Assembly: GCF_900207585.1 (NCBI RefSeq)
Contig: NZ_OAOP01000004.1
Coordinates: 1-64,000, forward strand
Origin: Bacillus oleivorans
GTDB taxonomy: Bacteria; Bacillota; Bacilli; Bacillales; JC228
Direction of reading: 5' to 3'
Length of the DNA: 64,000 bases
Part shown: positions 45,674 through 55,100 of the stretch, one piece after another
How the letters are laid out: each line of letters begins with the position of its first letter
Numbering within the stretch: the stretch's first letter is position 1
Notes under the pieces: model-generated
What the model was told of the DNA's origin: nothing
Seen by the model: the letters and a program-made list of their open reading frames with translations, nothing else
Databases searched by the model: none
Translations under genes and position numbers: made by a program

Positions 45674-46450
45674 ATGTTGAGAACAGAAATGCTGTTGCAT
45701 CGGCTGGACGAGATCGGCAAATCGCTCGAAAAAAAAGGGGGTGCCCTATTATTATTAGGTGTCGGTTCCGTTGGAATCGAGACGGCTCGGCTGGACGACT
45801 ATTCAGATTTGGATTTCTTTGTCGTTGTAAAACCTGAACTGAAAAGCAGATATATCAACCATTTGGATTGGCTAGAAGAAGTTCACCCTTTAGCTTATTC
45901 TTTTAAGAATACGGAAATTGGCTATAAAATTCTGTTCGAGGACGGCATTTTTGGTGAATATGCGGTATTTGAGGAATCGGAACTGATCAATGGATCCTAT
46001 ACCGAAGGGAGAGTCATATGGAAGGATCCGTCCTACCAGAACACGGGAATTTCAAAACCTACCAACCCGATACCTAGCCCGAAAAAAGACTCGTTAGACC
46101 ATCCTTTGAACGAAGCTTTAACTAATCTTTATGTGGGCCTCGGCCGCTATGCCAGGGGAGAGCGCCTATCAGCGACGAGGTTCGTCCAAGGTTATGCTGT
46201 GGATAGGATTTTATCCGTACTTCATCTGCTCGAGCCAGAGGTGGATTACTTTCCAGATCCTTTCGGAAACGAGAGGCGCCTTGAAAAAAGATACCCTCGT
46301 TTCGCGGGAATCATTGCAGACATGATACAGGGATATGATCATGTACCTGAATCTGCACTTCGTATTTTAAGCTTCATAGAAGAAGTGTATCCCGTTAATC
46401 GAAAACTAAGCGATGAAATACGACGTTTAGCCAAAATTTCCTGCCGTTAA
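45674..46450 (+). CDS. Nucleotidyltransferase domain protein (aminoglycoside/lincosamide NTase-like)
   Basis: 258 residues. The pol-beta-type nucleotidyltransferase signature is GVGSVGIETARLDDYSDLDFFVVV, that is G-S followed by D-x-D. An all-helical C-terminal half includes LYVGLGRYARGERLSATRFV, as in ANT-type adenylyltransferases. AGGAGG sits 7 nt before the ATG at 45674; the adjacent ATG at 45671 is also possible. It could modify a small molecule, but no specific resistance family is recognised, so a resistance phenotype should not be assumed. Confidence 0.75.
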   Translation: MLRTEMLLHRLDEIGKSLEKKGGALLLLGVGSVGIETARLDDYSDLDFFVVVKPELKSRYINHLDWLEEVHPLAYSFKNTEIGYKILFEDGIFGEYAVFEESELINGSYTEGRVIWKDPSYQNTGISKPTNPIPSPKKDSLDHPLNEALTNLYVGLGRYARGERLSATRFVQGYAVDRILSVLHLLEPEVDYFPDPFGNERRLEKRYPRFAGIIADMIQGYDHVPESALRILSFIEEVYPVNRKLSDEIRRLAKISCR

Positions 46451-46560
46451 CAAAGGAGTTGAATCTTATCATATAAAAATAGCTATCTATTGTTCCATTT
46501 CTGCCATTACTTGTTTTGCATAAGAGAATAGATCAAAAATAGAGTTAACCTCTCAAAAAG

Positions 46561-46590
46561 AGCCAAATTTCTCTATCAGGAAATTTGGCT
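46561..46590. terminator. Hairpin in the 46451-46861 gap
   Basis: AGCCAAATTTC (46561-46571) pairs perfectly with GAAATTTGGCT (46580-46590). On the minus strand it is followed by CTTTTTGAG. It may close the nucleotidyltransferase transcript or be a second stop for the gene on the right. Apart from this and the dispersed element at 46768, I see nothing in this gap. Confidence 0.6.
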
Positions 46591-46767
46591 TATTAGTTAT
46601 ATCTCGAAAGTCCGTTAAACAAATTGCTGACTAGGCTGTTTACAAAAAAACTCACCACTTTGTACTGGACTTCCATTGTTAGTTTTGTATCTAATAATGA
46701 AGGTCCAGTGCATTAAGGAATGCTCTCTAATAAATTCTTCACCGCTGAAGTATTTCCTCTAATTCAA

Positions 46768-46852
46768 CTAAACTGCTCCGTTAGCACAATAACTTCAACA
46801 AAAAAAGCGTTAATCCTCTTGGATCAACGCATCCGTTAGTTCAACTAATGCA
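46768..46852. repeat. Dispersed 90-bp hairpin element H, copy 1
   Basis: CTGCTCCGTTAG is followed by CTTCAACAAAAAAA, then the hairpin GCGTTAATCC-TCTT-GGATCAACGC, then ATCCGTTAGTTCAACTAA. On the minus strand the hairpin is followed by seven T residues, so it works as the terminator of the DUF3231 pseudogene. Four related copies occur by 50862. Confidence 0.75.
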
Positions 46853-46861
46853 GACTTCTTC

Positions 46862-47859
46862 CTATCTGTTTTCTGCTAACGTATTTCGAACTGTAGCTTG
46901 AGGAGGTTGCTCCATCCACCCATTTTTTATCATAATATTAACAGCATCTTCTAAATACTTGGCTGATTCCGCCAATAAACGTGTAAAATGTAGCCCGATA
47001 TCTCGTCTGTTGCATAAACCAATTGCAGTGCCGTACCTGCTTATGAACACAGAACCTAGTGACATAATGAAAAACATCATCATTTTATCGCTAAAAGGGG
47101 GTGTGGTTGAGTTCGTTACTTCAGATTCGTAAGTTGTTGGGGAAGGCAAATCATCTTCTCTTAGTAATGATGTAAATACCTCAATGTGTTTATCACACAT
47201 TTCCTTACCTCTATAAAAAATTCACGAAGGTCTTTTGATTTTGCTATTTGACTGTACGACATGAGCTTTGCTCCTGCGAAAGCTACCCCTCTAATATTAA
47301 AAACTAATTGATTGATTTCAATCGCATTTAAAGGTCTTCTATGGCCAAACCAGCCCGTTAAAAATCCATGTTGATGTACAAAATCTGCTTTTTCAGGTAT
47401 AGGAATAGTTGGTGCGGAATTTGCCAATCCTCTTTTTACCAATAAATCTTTACTTTGATTATAAAGTTTTGTAGTTAAAGAAACACAATGAGTAAAAAAG
47501 TTACGGACATCCAATCGATTTGAATTCACTAACGAAAAACCGTAAAACTCTAATCCATTCTCACCTAAAGAATTGTATTGAATAAGAGCAAATTGGTCGG
47601 AATATAACCGAGGGGCATTTAAATCTACATCTTCTTCAGTAAATCCGAACGGCAAAGGAAAGTTTTCTTGTTTTAATATTTTTTCTACATTGCCAACAAT
47701 CTCCTGCGAAATTTCTAATGCAAATTCTATAATGGAACGAATCTCTTCATCCTTACATTTTTTCATGTAGTAAGGTATAGAAAAAATATACATTAAATTA
47801 TTCATATACGTTGTCCAGAGATTTGCAATTTCTGAAGCATTTAATTGTATTTTCATCAT
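46862..47859 (-). pseudogene. DUF3231 gene broken by a frameshift
   Basis: Two overlapping frames (47859-47161 and 47200-46862) together reproduce a complete DUF3231 protein of about 330 residues. The first ends EVRKCVINTLRYLHHY. If one base is added to the A6 tract at 47215-47220, the sequence reads EFFYRGKEMCDKHIEVF, which aligns with RGKTISEKQISFF and RGKKITTTNIEQY in the two intact paralogues. So one base has been lost from a homopolymer. It could be a true pseudogene, a phase-variable tract or a sequencing error. The N-terminal ATG has GGAGGG upstream. Confidence 0.85.
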
Positions 47860-47975
47860 GAACCCTCCATCTGTATCAATGTTAATAATTTACCCATTTT
47901 TAAAAATAAAAAACGAAAACAGGAAAATATGTAGTTTTAGGAATGACCCATTTTTGTCTTTGATCGTTTGGATAT

Positions 47976-48080
47976 TAATTGAAGTAATCTGCTCCGTTAG
48001 TGGAACAAGAAAATAAGCTGCCACAGTAGCCACCCTTCTTCAACTCTCGCACCCGTTACTGGAATAAGCAACAGACTTTT
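47976..48080. repeat. Dispersed element H, copy 2 (degenerate)
   Basis: Outer arms TTGAAGTAATCTGCTCCGTT and GCACCCGTTACTGGAATAAG match the other copies, but the central hairpin has decayed. It is the main content of the 47860-48228 gap. The rest is AT-rich DNA with the promoter region of the next gene. Confidence 0.6.
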
Positions 48081-48228
48081 ATGGCTTAAAATCATCGTAT
48101 TGTGAATACACACTCTTTGTGTTTTTGTTGTGTTTTTCGTGCCTTGGTCGAATTATAATTTTATCTCAAACTAAAATCGCATTAATCAATTCAAAGAGTA
48201 AAGACTATTTAATAAAGGAGGATAATTA

Positions 48229-48711
48229 ATGAAATACAAAGCAGAGAAAACAATCGAAATTTCATCTTTGATAATTGTGTCACTATTATTAATAAAGTTG
48301 ACACCAAAAAATAAAATTCGTGAATCAATAGTTATATTTTTGTTTAAACAAGTACTAACATGGGTTTTTGGATTACTAGTGGTACAAAAAAACTTAATTT
48401 CCTATCCATATCGCTTATTTTTCAAAAAGGCAAATAAAGCTAGTTTTTCATTCGAATATTTTATATATCCTGGACTGTGTGCTTTATTTAGTTTGTACTA
48501 CCCAAAAAATAAATCTAACCTTTTAAAAACCCTACATTCCTTTATTGGTCCTTCAGTAATAGTCATCTTTGAAATTATTGCAGTAAAATATACAAAATTA
48601 ATTAAATATAAAAAATGGGCTTGGTATTGGAGCTTTATAACAATTTGGATAACAGATTACTTAACACAAGCTTTTCACAACTGGTTTTTTAAAACTGAAT
48701 TTCATGAATAA
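48229..48711 (+). CDS. CBO0543-family membrane protein
   Basis: 160 residues with four membrane helices and positively charged loops. Features are a KNKIRESIVIFLFKQVLTW first half, the (I/L)SYP.R.FFKK loop (ISYPYRLFFKKANKAS) and a C-terminal KWAWYWSFITIWITDYLTQ. The same plan is seen at 63024-63503 (ISYPCRPFPKTFK and KWSPLHTFASV). AAAGGAGG precedes the ATG. I recall this pattern as the CBO0543 family of spore formers; function is unknown. Confidence 0.75.
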   Translation: MKYKAEKTIEISSLIIVSLLLIKLTPKNKIRESIVIFLFKQVLTWVFGLLVVQKNLISYPYRLFFKKANKASFSFEYFIYPGLCALFSLYYPKNKSNLLKTLHSFIGPSVIVIFEIIAVKYTKLIKYKKWAWYWSFITIWITDYLTQAFHNWFFKTEFHE

Positions 48712-48739
48712 AAAGGGGCAGGTAGACTGCCTCTTTTTG
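48712..48739 (+). terminator. Terminator after the CBO0543-family gene
   Basis: GGGGCAG and CTGCCTC pair around GTAGA and are followed by TTTTTG, directly after the stop codon. Confidence 0.88.
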
Positions 48740-48785
48740 TATTAATTTAAATACACGATAAGAGTCAAATACGACATTAGTCTTT

Positions 48786-48858
48786 TTGAACTAATCTGCC
48801 CATTAGTGAAAAGGCGACTGTTATTAAACAACCGTACCCGTTTGTTGAAGAAGTTTGT
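48786..48858. repeat. Dispersed element H, copy 3 (degenerate)
   Basis: TTGAACTAATCTGCCCATTAG and CGTACCCGTTTGTTGAAGAAG arms flank a weak central hairpin (ACTGTT and AACAACCGT). It ends at the stop codon of the Nudix gene and may act as its 3' end. Confidence 0.55.
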
Positions 48859-49265
48859 TAAAATGCAACATAAAAAGGATGTTCATCCTCATTTAGTATC
48901 TTAACAATTCTTTCTTTAAAATTTGACCAAGTAACCATCTTTAACACTTCTTCTAAAGTAAAAAATCCAACTTCTAAACTTTCACTACTAGTCTGCGGTT
49001 CCCCACCTATCGCTTTTGCAAGCCAACAAGTAGCACAAACATTAGCTTTTATATTTTGATAGATACCACAGAACTTAATTACCTCAATATCAATCCCAGA
49101 TTCTTCTTTTACTTCTCTTATAATTCCATCCTGTATGGTTTCTCCTAATTCTATTACCCCGCCAGGAAATTCCCATCCTCTACGTAGACCTCTAATAAGT
49201 AAAATTTTACCCTCATCATTTAGAACTACTGCACCCGCTGAAAGAGAGTGTCTTGGCATAGACAT
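48858..49265 (-). CDS. Nudix hydrolase
   Basis: 135 residues. The complete Nudix box Gx5Ex7REUxEExGU is present (GGVIELGETIQDGIIREVKE then ESGI). The first strands AGAVVLNDEGKILLIRG and the RRGWEFPGG lead are typical of NUDIX enzymes that hydrolyse nucleoside diphosphate derivatives. The substrate is undetermined. An MxMP start follows AAAGGTGG. It lies alone between DUF3231 and CBO0543-type genes. Confidence 0.9.
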   Translation of the reverse strand: MSMPRHSLSAGAVVLNDEGKILLIRGLRRGWEFPGGVIELGETIQDGIIREVKEESGIDIEVIKFCGIYQNIKANVCATCWLAKAIGGEPQTSSESLEVGFFTLEEVLKMVTWSNFKERIVKILNEDEHPFYVAF

Positions 49266-49446
49266 ATAACAACCACCTTTAAATAAAAATGGATTCCTTA
49301 TTTCTTAATTTATAACGTTACGCTTACTATAAAACATACTACTCCTACAAACAGAAAAAATTGAATCAAAAAAACTCCCCCGCTTCCGTTCTTTTTACAA
49401 ATATGTACGCAGCAATGCTCTCTTAGTTTCATCATTATTTTCTTAC

Positions 49447-49532
49447 TACAACAAAATTGCCCCTTTAGTGCAATATCTTCAAAAAAAATACGTTAATCCA
49501 TCTTGGATCAACGTACCCGTTTGTGAAAGAAG
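49447..49532. repeat. Dispersed element H, copy 4
   Basis: ACAAAATTGCCCCTTTAGTG and CGTACCCGTTTGTGAAAGAAG arms flank the hairpin TACGTTAATCC-ATCTT-GGATCAACGTA. On the minus strand the hairpin is followed by eight T residues, so it is the probable terminator of the DUF3231 gene at 49607. The rest of the 49266-49606 gap is AT-rich without recognisable features. Confidence 0.75.
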
Positions 49533-49606
49533 AAATATCAATATAAACAAATGAACTTTTCCACTTTGCCTAATTTCAACGAAAGGACGAATTTCATACT
49601 TTTACT

Positions 49607-50632
49607 TTATTGCTGCAAGTTTGTGTTTATCAACTTCTTCCTATTTGTCACAAGTGGAGGCTGTTCCAGCCATTTCTTTTCAACTACTATATCAAAAGTG
49701 TCTTTAGAGTACGCCATTACCTCTGCAATGATTTTGCTATATTGAGCTGCAAGGTCTGTTCTCATGGACACTGACATGGCGTGCGAAATTAAGCTGATGT
49801 CTACAGAATTCAATACATTTATCATAGATAATATAAGCTTGTCCGAAAATGGAGATACAGTAGAATCAGTTACTTCCATGCTCACCGTCACCGTACCAAG
49901 AAGGTCTTCTTCCATTAATAAATTGTTGAAAAATGAGATTTGTTTTTCACTGATCGTTTTTCCTCTAATAACGTGAGCCTTTAGTTTCTTGTCCTTTAAC
50001 ACTTGAGCAAATCCGAGCATGATAAGAACTGAGAAGTAATTTCGCTCAACATTAAAGAAAACCTCAGACACTTCAATTGCATTCAACGGACGCTTTGTTC
50101 CAATTATTCCCGAAAGAAACGATTCCTTCTGAACAAACTCGATTTCTTTTGGGTAGTTCATTTTAGGCGGACGGTCATAAATACCTTTTGACAACATCAT
50201 CTTGACTGCTTTTCCGAACATCTCGGTAGACGTATGAATGCATTCAGTAAAGAAGTCGAGCACATCAAGTCGAACGTTGTTAGAAGCAGTATAACTAAAA
50301 TTAATCATACCCAACCGATTCGTCATGTAAATGTAACTCAGGGCAAACGCATCATGAAATAGCGGAGGGGCGGACAAATTCACATCACCTTCAGAAAAAG
50401 CTGAGGGTAACGGAAAATTTTCGGCAAGGAAGATATTTTTTATTGTATCTAATCGTTTTTGAGAAATTTGCAATGCCTCTTTTACCAGCGGTATGATTTC
50501 CTCATCTTGAAGATGATGCAAAAAGTATGTAAGGAAACAAGTGCTCATGCTCTCTTGAATAAAAACACCCCAAAGCCCGCCAATTTCCGTGCATGTCAGT
50601 TCTATATTCGCCTGCTTTCCATGTGGTTTCAA
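49607..50632 (-). CDS. DUF3231 protein, intact
   Basis: 341 residues, soluble-looking, with no signal peptide. It consists of two similar halves (about 10-165 and 180-335), each starting (A/C)xEI..(L/V)(W/F) and containing a D..(I/L)..L basic segment, a P-x-P loop and a P.F.D.. motif (SAPPLFHDAF and VSPFSDKL). This internal duplication is shared with the paralogues at 46862 and 58682. DUF3231 occurs in Bacillus and relatives. Helix-rich halves suggest paired four-helix bundles, an inference. Function is unknown. The start follows GGAGGATTC. Confidence 0.85.
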   Translation of the reverse strand: MKPHGKQANIELTCTEIGGLWGVFIQESMSTCFLTYFLHHLQDEEIIPLVKEALQISQKRLDTIKNIFLAENFPLPSAFSEGDVNLSAPPLFHDAFALSYIYMTNRLGMINFSYTASNNVRLDVLDFFTECIHTSTEMFGKAVKMMLSKGIYDRPPKMNYPKEIEFVQKESFLSGIIGTKRPLNAIEVSEVFFNVERNYFSVLIMLGFAQVLKDKKLKAHVIRGKTISEKQISFFNNLLMEEDLLGTVTVSMEVTDSTVSPFSDKLILSMINVLNSVDISLISHAMSVSMRTDLAAQYSKIIAEVMAYSKDTFDIVVEKKWLEQPPLVTNRKKLINTNLQQ

Positions 50633-50772
50633 GCGGTGAATCCTCCTTAATATGCTTTTAGGTATAGTTTCTCATACTGATTTATTAATTAACCCTCAAT
50701 TTTAAAGAAGGAATTAACTCGCAGATGTATCATAACGAACTTATAATACATTTGATTTAATCACTTCTTCAT

Positions 50773-50862
50773 TGAACTAACGTGCCATGGTCGTTCAATA
50801 GCTTCAAAAAAAATGCGTTAATCCTCCTTGGATCAACACACCCTGTTATTTAACAAGAAGCG
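50773..50862. repeat. Dispersed element H, copy 5
   Basis: TTGAACTAACGTGCCATGGTC leads to AGCTTCAAAAAAAATGCGTT, a hairpin (TGCGTTAATCC and GGATCAACACA) and ACCCTGTTATTTAACAAG. It points left on the minus strand, but the nearest minus gene to its right has its own terminator at 50920. So here it looks like a stand-alone copy. It fills most of the gap 50633-51014. Confidence 0.7.
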
Positions 50863-50919
50863 CAGCTAGCATCGTTTCAAAGCACGAAAGAGTCAATCAT
50901 GTAAAAAACGAGTAAAACT

Positions 50920-50951
50920 AAAAAGCCTAAATCACTTTAAGATTTAGGCTT
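50920..50951 (-). terminator. Terminator after the D-amino-acid enzyme gene
   Basis: AGCCTAAATC (50924-50933) pairs with GATTTAGGCT (50941-50950). On the minus strand it is followed by TTTT. Confidence 0.85.
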
Positions 50952-51014
50952 CACACAGACATGCTATTTTACACGTTTCTCCAGGTAACAGTTTCCCTTA
51001 CAAAAAATGCTTTG

Positions 51015-52139
51015 TTAAGTTACCTTCCCCCGTGCTTCAATATCCCAAACGTCAGTTACAACACCTTCTTGATGGATCACATACTCATCAAATAAGTTAA
51101 CAACCGGACAAGCATGGTTCGGAATAATTTGGACGACATCGTTTAAACATAAGGAGGTTTCCCCTTCAATAGACGCAATACCATGCTCCTCCGATAATCT
51201 TTCAATAGTTATCTCAGAATGACCGACCACATGGCCAAAGCCCTTTACACTTTTGTTCCCATGTGCCCCCTGATCCAAACAAAGTACTTTGCTGCCCGTA
51301 TCTAATACTATTGTCTTCCGATTTGGATACTTCCCGGCTACAGCAGCTAATACAGTTAAAGCACATCGGTCGATTTCCGTTACCCCTAGACCGGCTTGAA
51401 TCGCATCAAAAAATACGGCATTTCCCGGTCTTACCTCATTAATTCCTTTAACTTTCCCAGCTATTTTGTAGGTTGGGGTTGAGCCCACACTCCGAACAGC
51501 AATCGGGATTCCCTCCCGTTCACACGCTTCCGCACTTTCGGCAACAGCTTTCCCTTCTAATAGCCCAATCTTTTCAATTTCCGCCAAAGAAGGTGCAGCA
51601 TAAGAATGGCCAGCATGGGTAAAAATACCGCCTAGTTTTAGTTTCTTTTTTAAAGCAATATTCTTTGCTAACTGAACAGCTTCACTTCCTGGCTCCACCC
51701 CACACCGATTCAAGCCGGAATTGACTTTAATCCACACTTCCAATTGGTGAGGCGTCTTAGACATAAACTGATCCAATAACCCTAGCTGCTCCAAATTATC
51801 TACGGCTACTTTCAAATGAACTTCCTGACCTAGCAACTCAATAAGCCTGTTGACTTTTTTCTCAGCTGCAATCGGATAGGCAATCAGAATATCTTTAATC
51901 CCGGCACGAGCCATCACCTCTGCCTCTCCAATTTTAGCTGTTGTAATGCCGACCGCCCCTGCCTCTAACTGCATTTTTGCTATTTTCGAGGATTTATGGG
52001 TTTTAATATGTGGCCGAAGCATCAGCCCATTTTCCTTGGCGAAATTGGCCATATCGCGAATATTAGCTTCCAGCTTACCCTGATCAAGCAAGAGTGTTGG
52101 TGTATCTAGTTCGTAAATCGATTTTCCCGTTTGTGTCAT
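51015..52139 (-). CDS. D-threonine aldolase / D-serine dehydratase-like PLP enzyme
   Basis: 374 residues. Fold-type III PLP enzyme with an alanine-racemase-type N-terminal barrel. The PLP lysine lies in RPHIKTHKS (K46 by family analogy). A C-terminal D-serine dehydratase-like domain carries PNHACPVVNLFD, whose His and Cys bind the metal in this family. Known members cleave D-threonine to glycine and acetaldehyde or dehydrate D-serine; the two activities cannot be separated here. It lies 22 bp after the large membrane-protein gene and may share its transcript. AGGAGG precedes the ATG. Confidence 0.88.
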   Translation of the reverse strand: MTQTGKSIYELDTPTLLLDQGKLEANIRDMANFAKENGLMLRPHIKTHKSSKIAKMQLEAGAVGITTAKIGEAEVMARAGIKDILIAYPIAAEKKVNRLIELLGQEVHLKVAVDNLEQLGLLDQFMSKTPHQLEVWIKVNSGLNRCGVEPGSEAVQLAKNIALKKKLKLGGIFTHAGHSYAAPSLAEIEKIGLLEGKAVAESAEACEREGIPIAVRSVGSTPTYKIAGKVKGINEVRPGNAVFFDAIQAGLGVTEIDRCALTVLAAVAGKYPNRKTIVLDTGSKVLCLDQGAHGNKSVKGFGHVVGHSEITIERLSEEHGIASIEGETSLCLNDVVQIIPNHACPVVNLFDEYVIHQEGVVTDVWDIEARGKVT

Positions 52140-52161
52140 CTGCTATAGCCTCCTTCATCTT

Positions 52162-55100
52162 CTATTGCCACTCATTCCATTTTTGAACAAATTTCTGCTT
52201 TTGTACTTGCAAGAAAGTATTTCCGTCATTGTCTTTCTTTTGCTTTTGCCATTCGTAAAAGCTTGCGACAGCAATGAGTACAGAACCTGCAATTAATAGG
52301 TACGCCCACCAAGGCAATCTTCCCCAGTATGGCCTTGTTTGCAGCAGCAGGTTGAGCAATAGCATCCCGCTTCCAATAAAGAAGAACGACTTTCTGCGGA
52401 AAAATAACCCAGCAACTAATGCAAACAAAGACAGGCTTCCGGCAATAATCGCATCATAAATCGTATTGCTCTCTAGGGCATCAAAGATTAATAGACTAGC
52501 TACAACAATAAGAACTGCCCATAATAGCAGGTCCATTTGTTTTTTCGCTGTTTTCCAAGTACGCTTTTCCAAGAAAATGACAAGGGCAACCCATGGAAGG
52601 ATATAAAGTTCGGTTTCGATAAATGGATTAATATATATATCGCCGAGCCATACATAATACGGGTGTAAGACACTAATACATGCAACCGTAATCACGATAT
52701 TTTGCACGATCTTCTTCTCTACCCGTTTTATTTGAAGAAATAACACAAGCGAAATGAATAAAGGCGGAATTTCTTTAAGCCACAAAGGCGAATCCCAGTT
52801 AATAAAGGCATAAGCATTTAAAATTAACAGAAACGAAGCAACTGCATACCAGTCAACTTTTACTTTTAATAAATTTACTTTTTCCCACCGATAAAGATTG
52901 GGAAATAATACAAAGCCTATTAATAATAAGATTATAGCTATTCCCAAATAACTGAGAACCATGAATCCATCTGTTAAATCTAATAATTTCAATGCACCAT
53001 CTATTAGCAGCAAGGGAATAATCGCAAACAGATGCCAATCAGAGTAATGCACTACAGTCAAGCTGATTACAATGAGTGAAATAGCTGCCCCAAATACGAT
53101 CAATGGGTAGTCAAGATAATAGGACGTTGTTAGTACAAACGTTCCTAAGATTGAAATCGGGACCAGATACCACTTGATTCTGTCCTTCCACACTTCGTTT
53201 GTAACTAACCATAAAATAAAGATAATGGCAGACGTTGCCCATATCGTGTATGGTTCCCACTCTGGCCGAACATCCATATCGACCTGGTAAGACACCAAAA
53301 ACAATAATAAAGTCGTAAATCCAAGGTAAAGAAATAATCGTTTTTCCCATTCCCTTGTTCGCTTCCAAATACTATAACCGTATATACCCATTGCCATTAC
53401 AAAAAGAAATGGCTGGTTATCCATAAAAATAGAAACCGATAAAAGACTTACAGGCAGATAGAGATGAGCCAGATAGAAATAGCCATTTCTTAAAGCCAAA
53501 GCTGCTTTTTTCAAAACCGCATCAAGTACAATCAGTAAAATAGCTCCTCCTACACAAAGAGAAGGATAGATAGAATGATTGGACTCCCAAACCTCTTGAA
53601 TCAAAGAAAGATAGGCTGCTAGTGTAACGAAAGGAATCAGATTCCAGACAATGTCCCGGCTTATTCGTTTTGCAAGCAAATAGTACATCGGGATTGCGCC
53701 TAGGAATAAGCCTGCTCTAACAAAGTACGGATCGCCCATTTCAGACATACTTAGGAGTATTCCCCATGTATAAGTCCCTTCTGCAACCCAGAATGTTGTC
53801 CTCGTAAGCTTCGAAATTCCGAGCTTGTTCCATCCAAATGAAATTCCGAGAAGCAGGATTCCCACCACCCCAATGTGAAAGGCATCTCCATATACTGTTT
53901 GATAAAACGAAACATGTTCGAGAAAATGCGGATAAAGAGTTAGTCCTGCAAATAACCAGCTTATTGGTACAAGCCAGCCTGCTGTTTCTCTGCACCAGAA
54001 TAGTGAAATACTCCTATAAGTAACAAACATCAGGCTCCCATAAATAACAAGCAGAACGGTGAGCAAAACCCAGCTGCCCGTTACAAATGCAATTAACAAG
54101 GAAAGCAGCATCGGACCAAACGAAATAAAAAATGAGCTGAGCTTAATCGATTTCGTGTAGTGCCATTTATTCCAATAAAATCCGCCGAGGAATAAAAGTA
54201 CCCCAACCGCAAATATATGGATCGAAACGACATCAATCGTTGGCTCATTATAAATCAGACCAATTGTATGCAACCCACCTGCAATTGCAAACACAGGAGC
54301 TAATATGGAAAACAAACGAAACTTAGATACATTGCTTAGAACGATATAATTGATGCTAATCAGGAAGTAGGCAATCACAAGAAGCCAAGAAGGCTCATCC
54401 CACCGCAAAGCTAATCCTTTATAACTGATAAAAATAAAGGCACAGAAAGAGATGATGGCATTTGTAGATTGGAAAATCTTTCGTAAAGCGCCCTCCTGTG
54501 AAGTCCTGTTTTGCAAAAACAGAAAGACAAAGCCAACCAGCGCATAAAGCACGACATCGACTGAAACCAATATAGAGTTCTCGATTAACTGATAAACCCC
54601 ATATACAAACAAAAGAGTGAACACAAAGTTGTATTCTTTTCGGTTCAGGACAAAGATCATTGCCAAAAAGATGATGGCCGTTAGAATCAAGTTAAAGCTA
54701 TGGAAAATGCTATTTTCATAGAAAAACAGCATCAGAACAGTCGAAAATACTAGGTTAGCTTGCGCAAATAAAGGAATTTCCTTGGTGAAAAGCTCCCATT
54801 GCTTTTGTGACTTTAAACGGACATAAGCAAGCAGCAATATTGCATTATAAATGACAATCCCTAAATAAAACACATCAATAGGCGGGTTAAAAGCCGAGAT
54901 ACTATACCCCACCCCAATACTGAGTGTAATAAGTGAAAACCATACAAACAGCCTCGACCCTTGTCTTTTCGCATGAAAGGCATAAAGCGGCAGACAGATA
55001 AATGCTCCGAGCAATCCTAATACGTATTTACCATCTCCAAAAACTGACAGCCACGGTCCAAACAATTCAAAGTAACCCGCTGAAAAAATGACAATCGGCA

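Noticed and set aside
45674-46450. Aminoglycoside resistance gene
   Set aside because: Only the general nucleotidyltransferase signature is visible. Similarity to a defined resistance family cannot be shown without a search.
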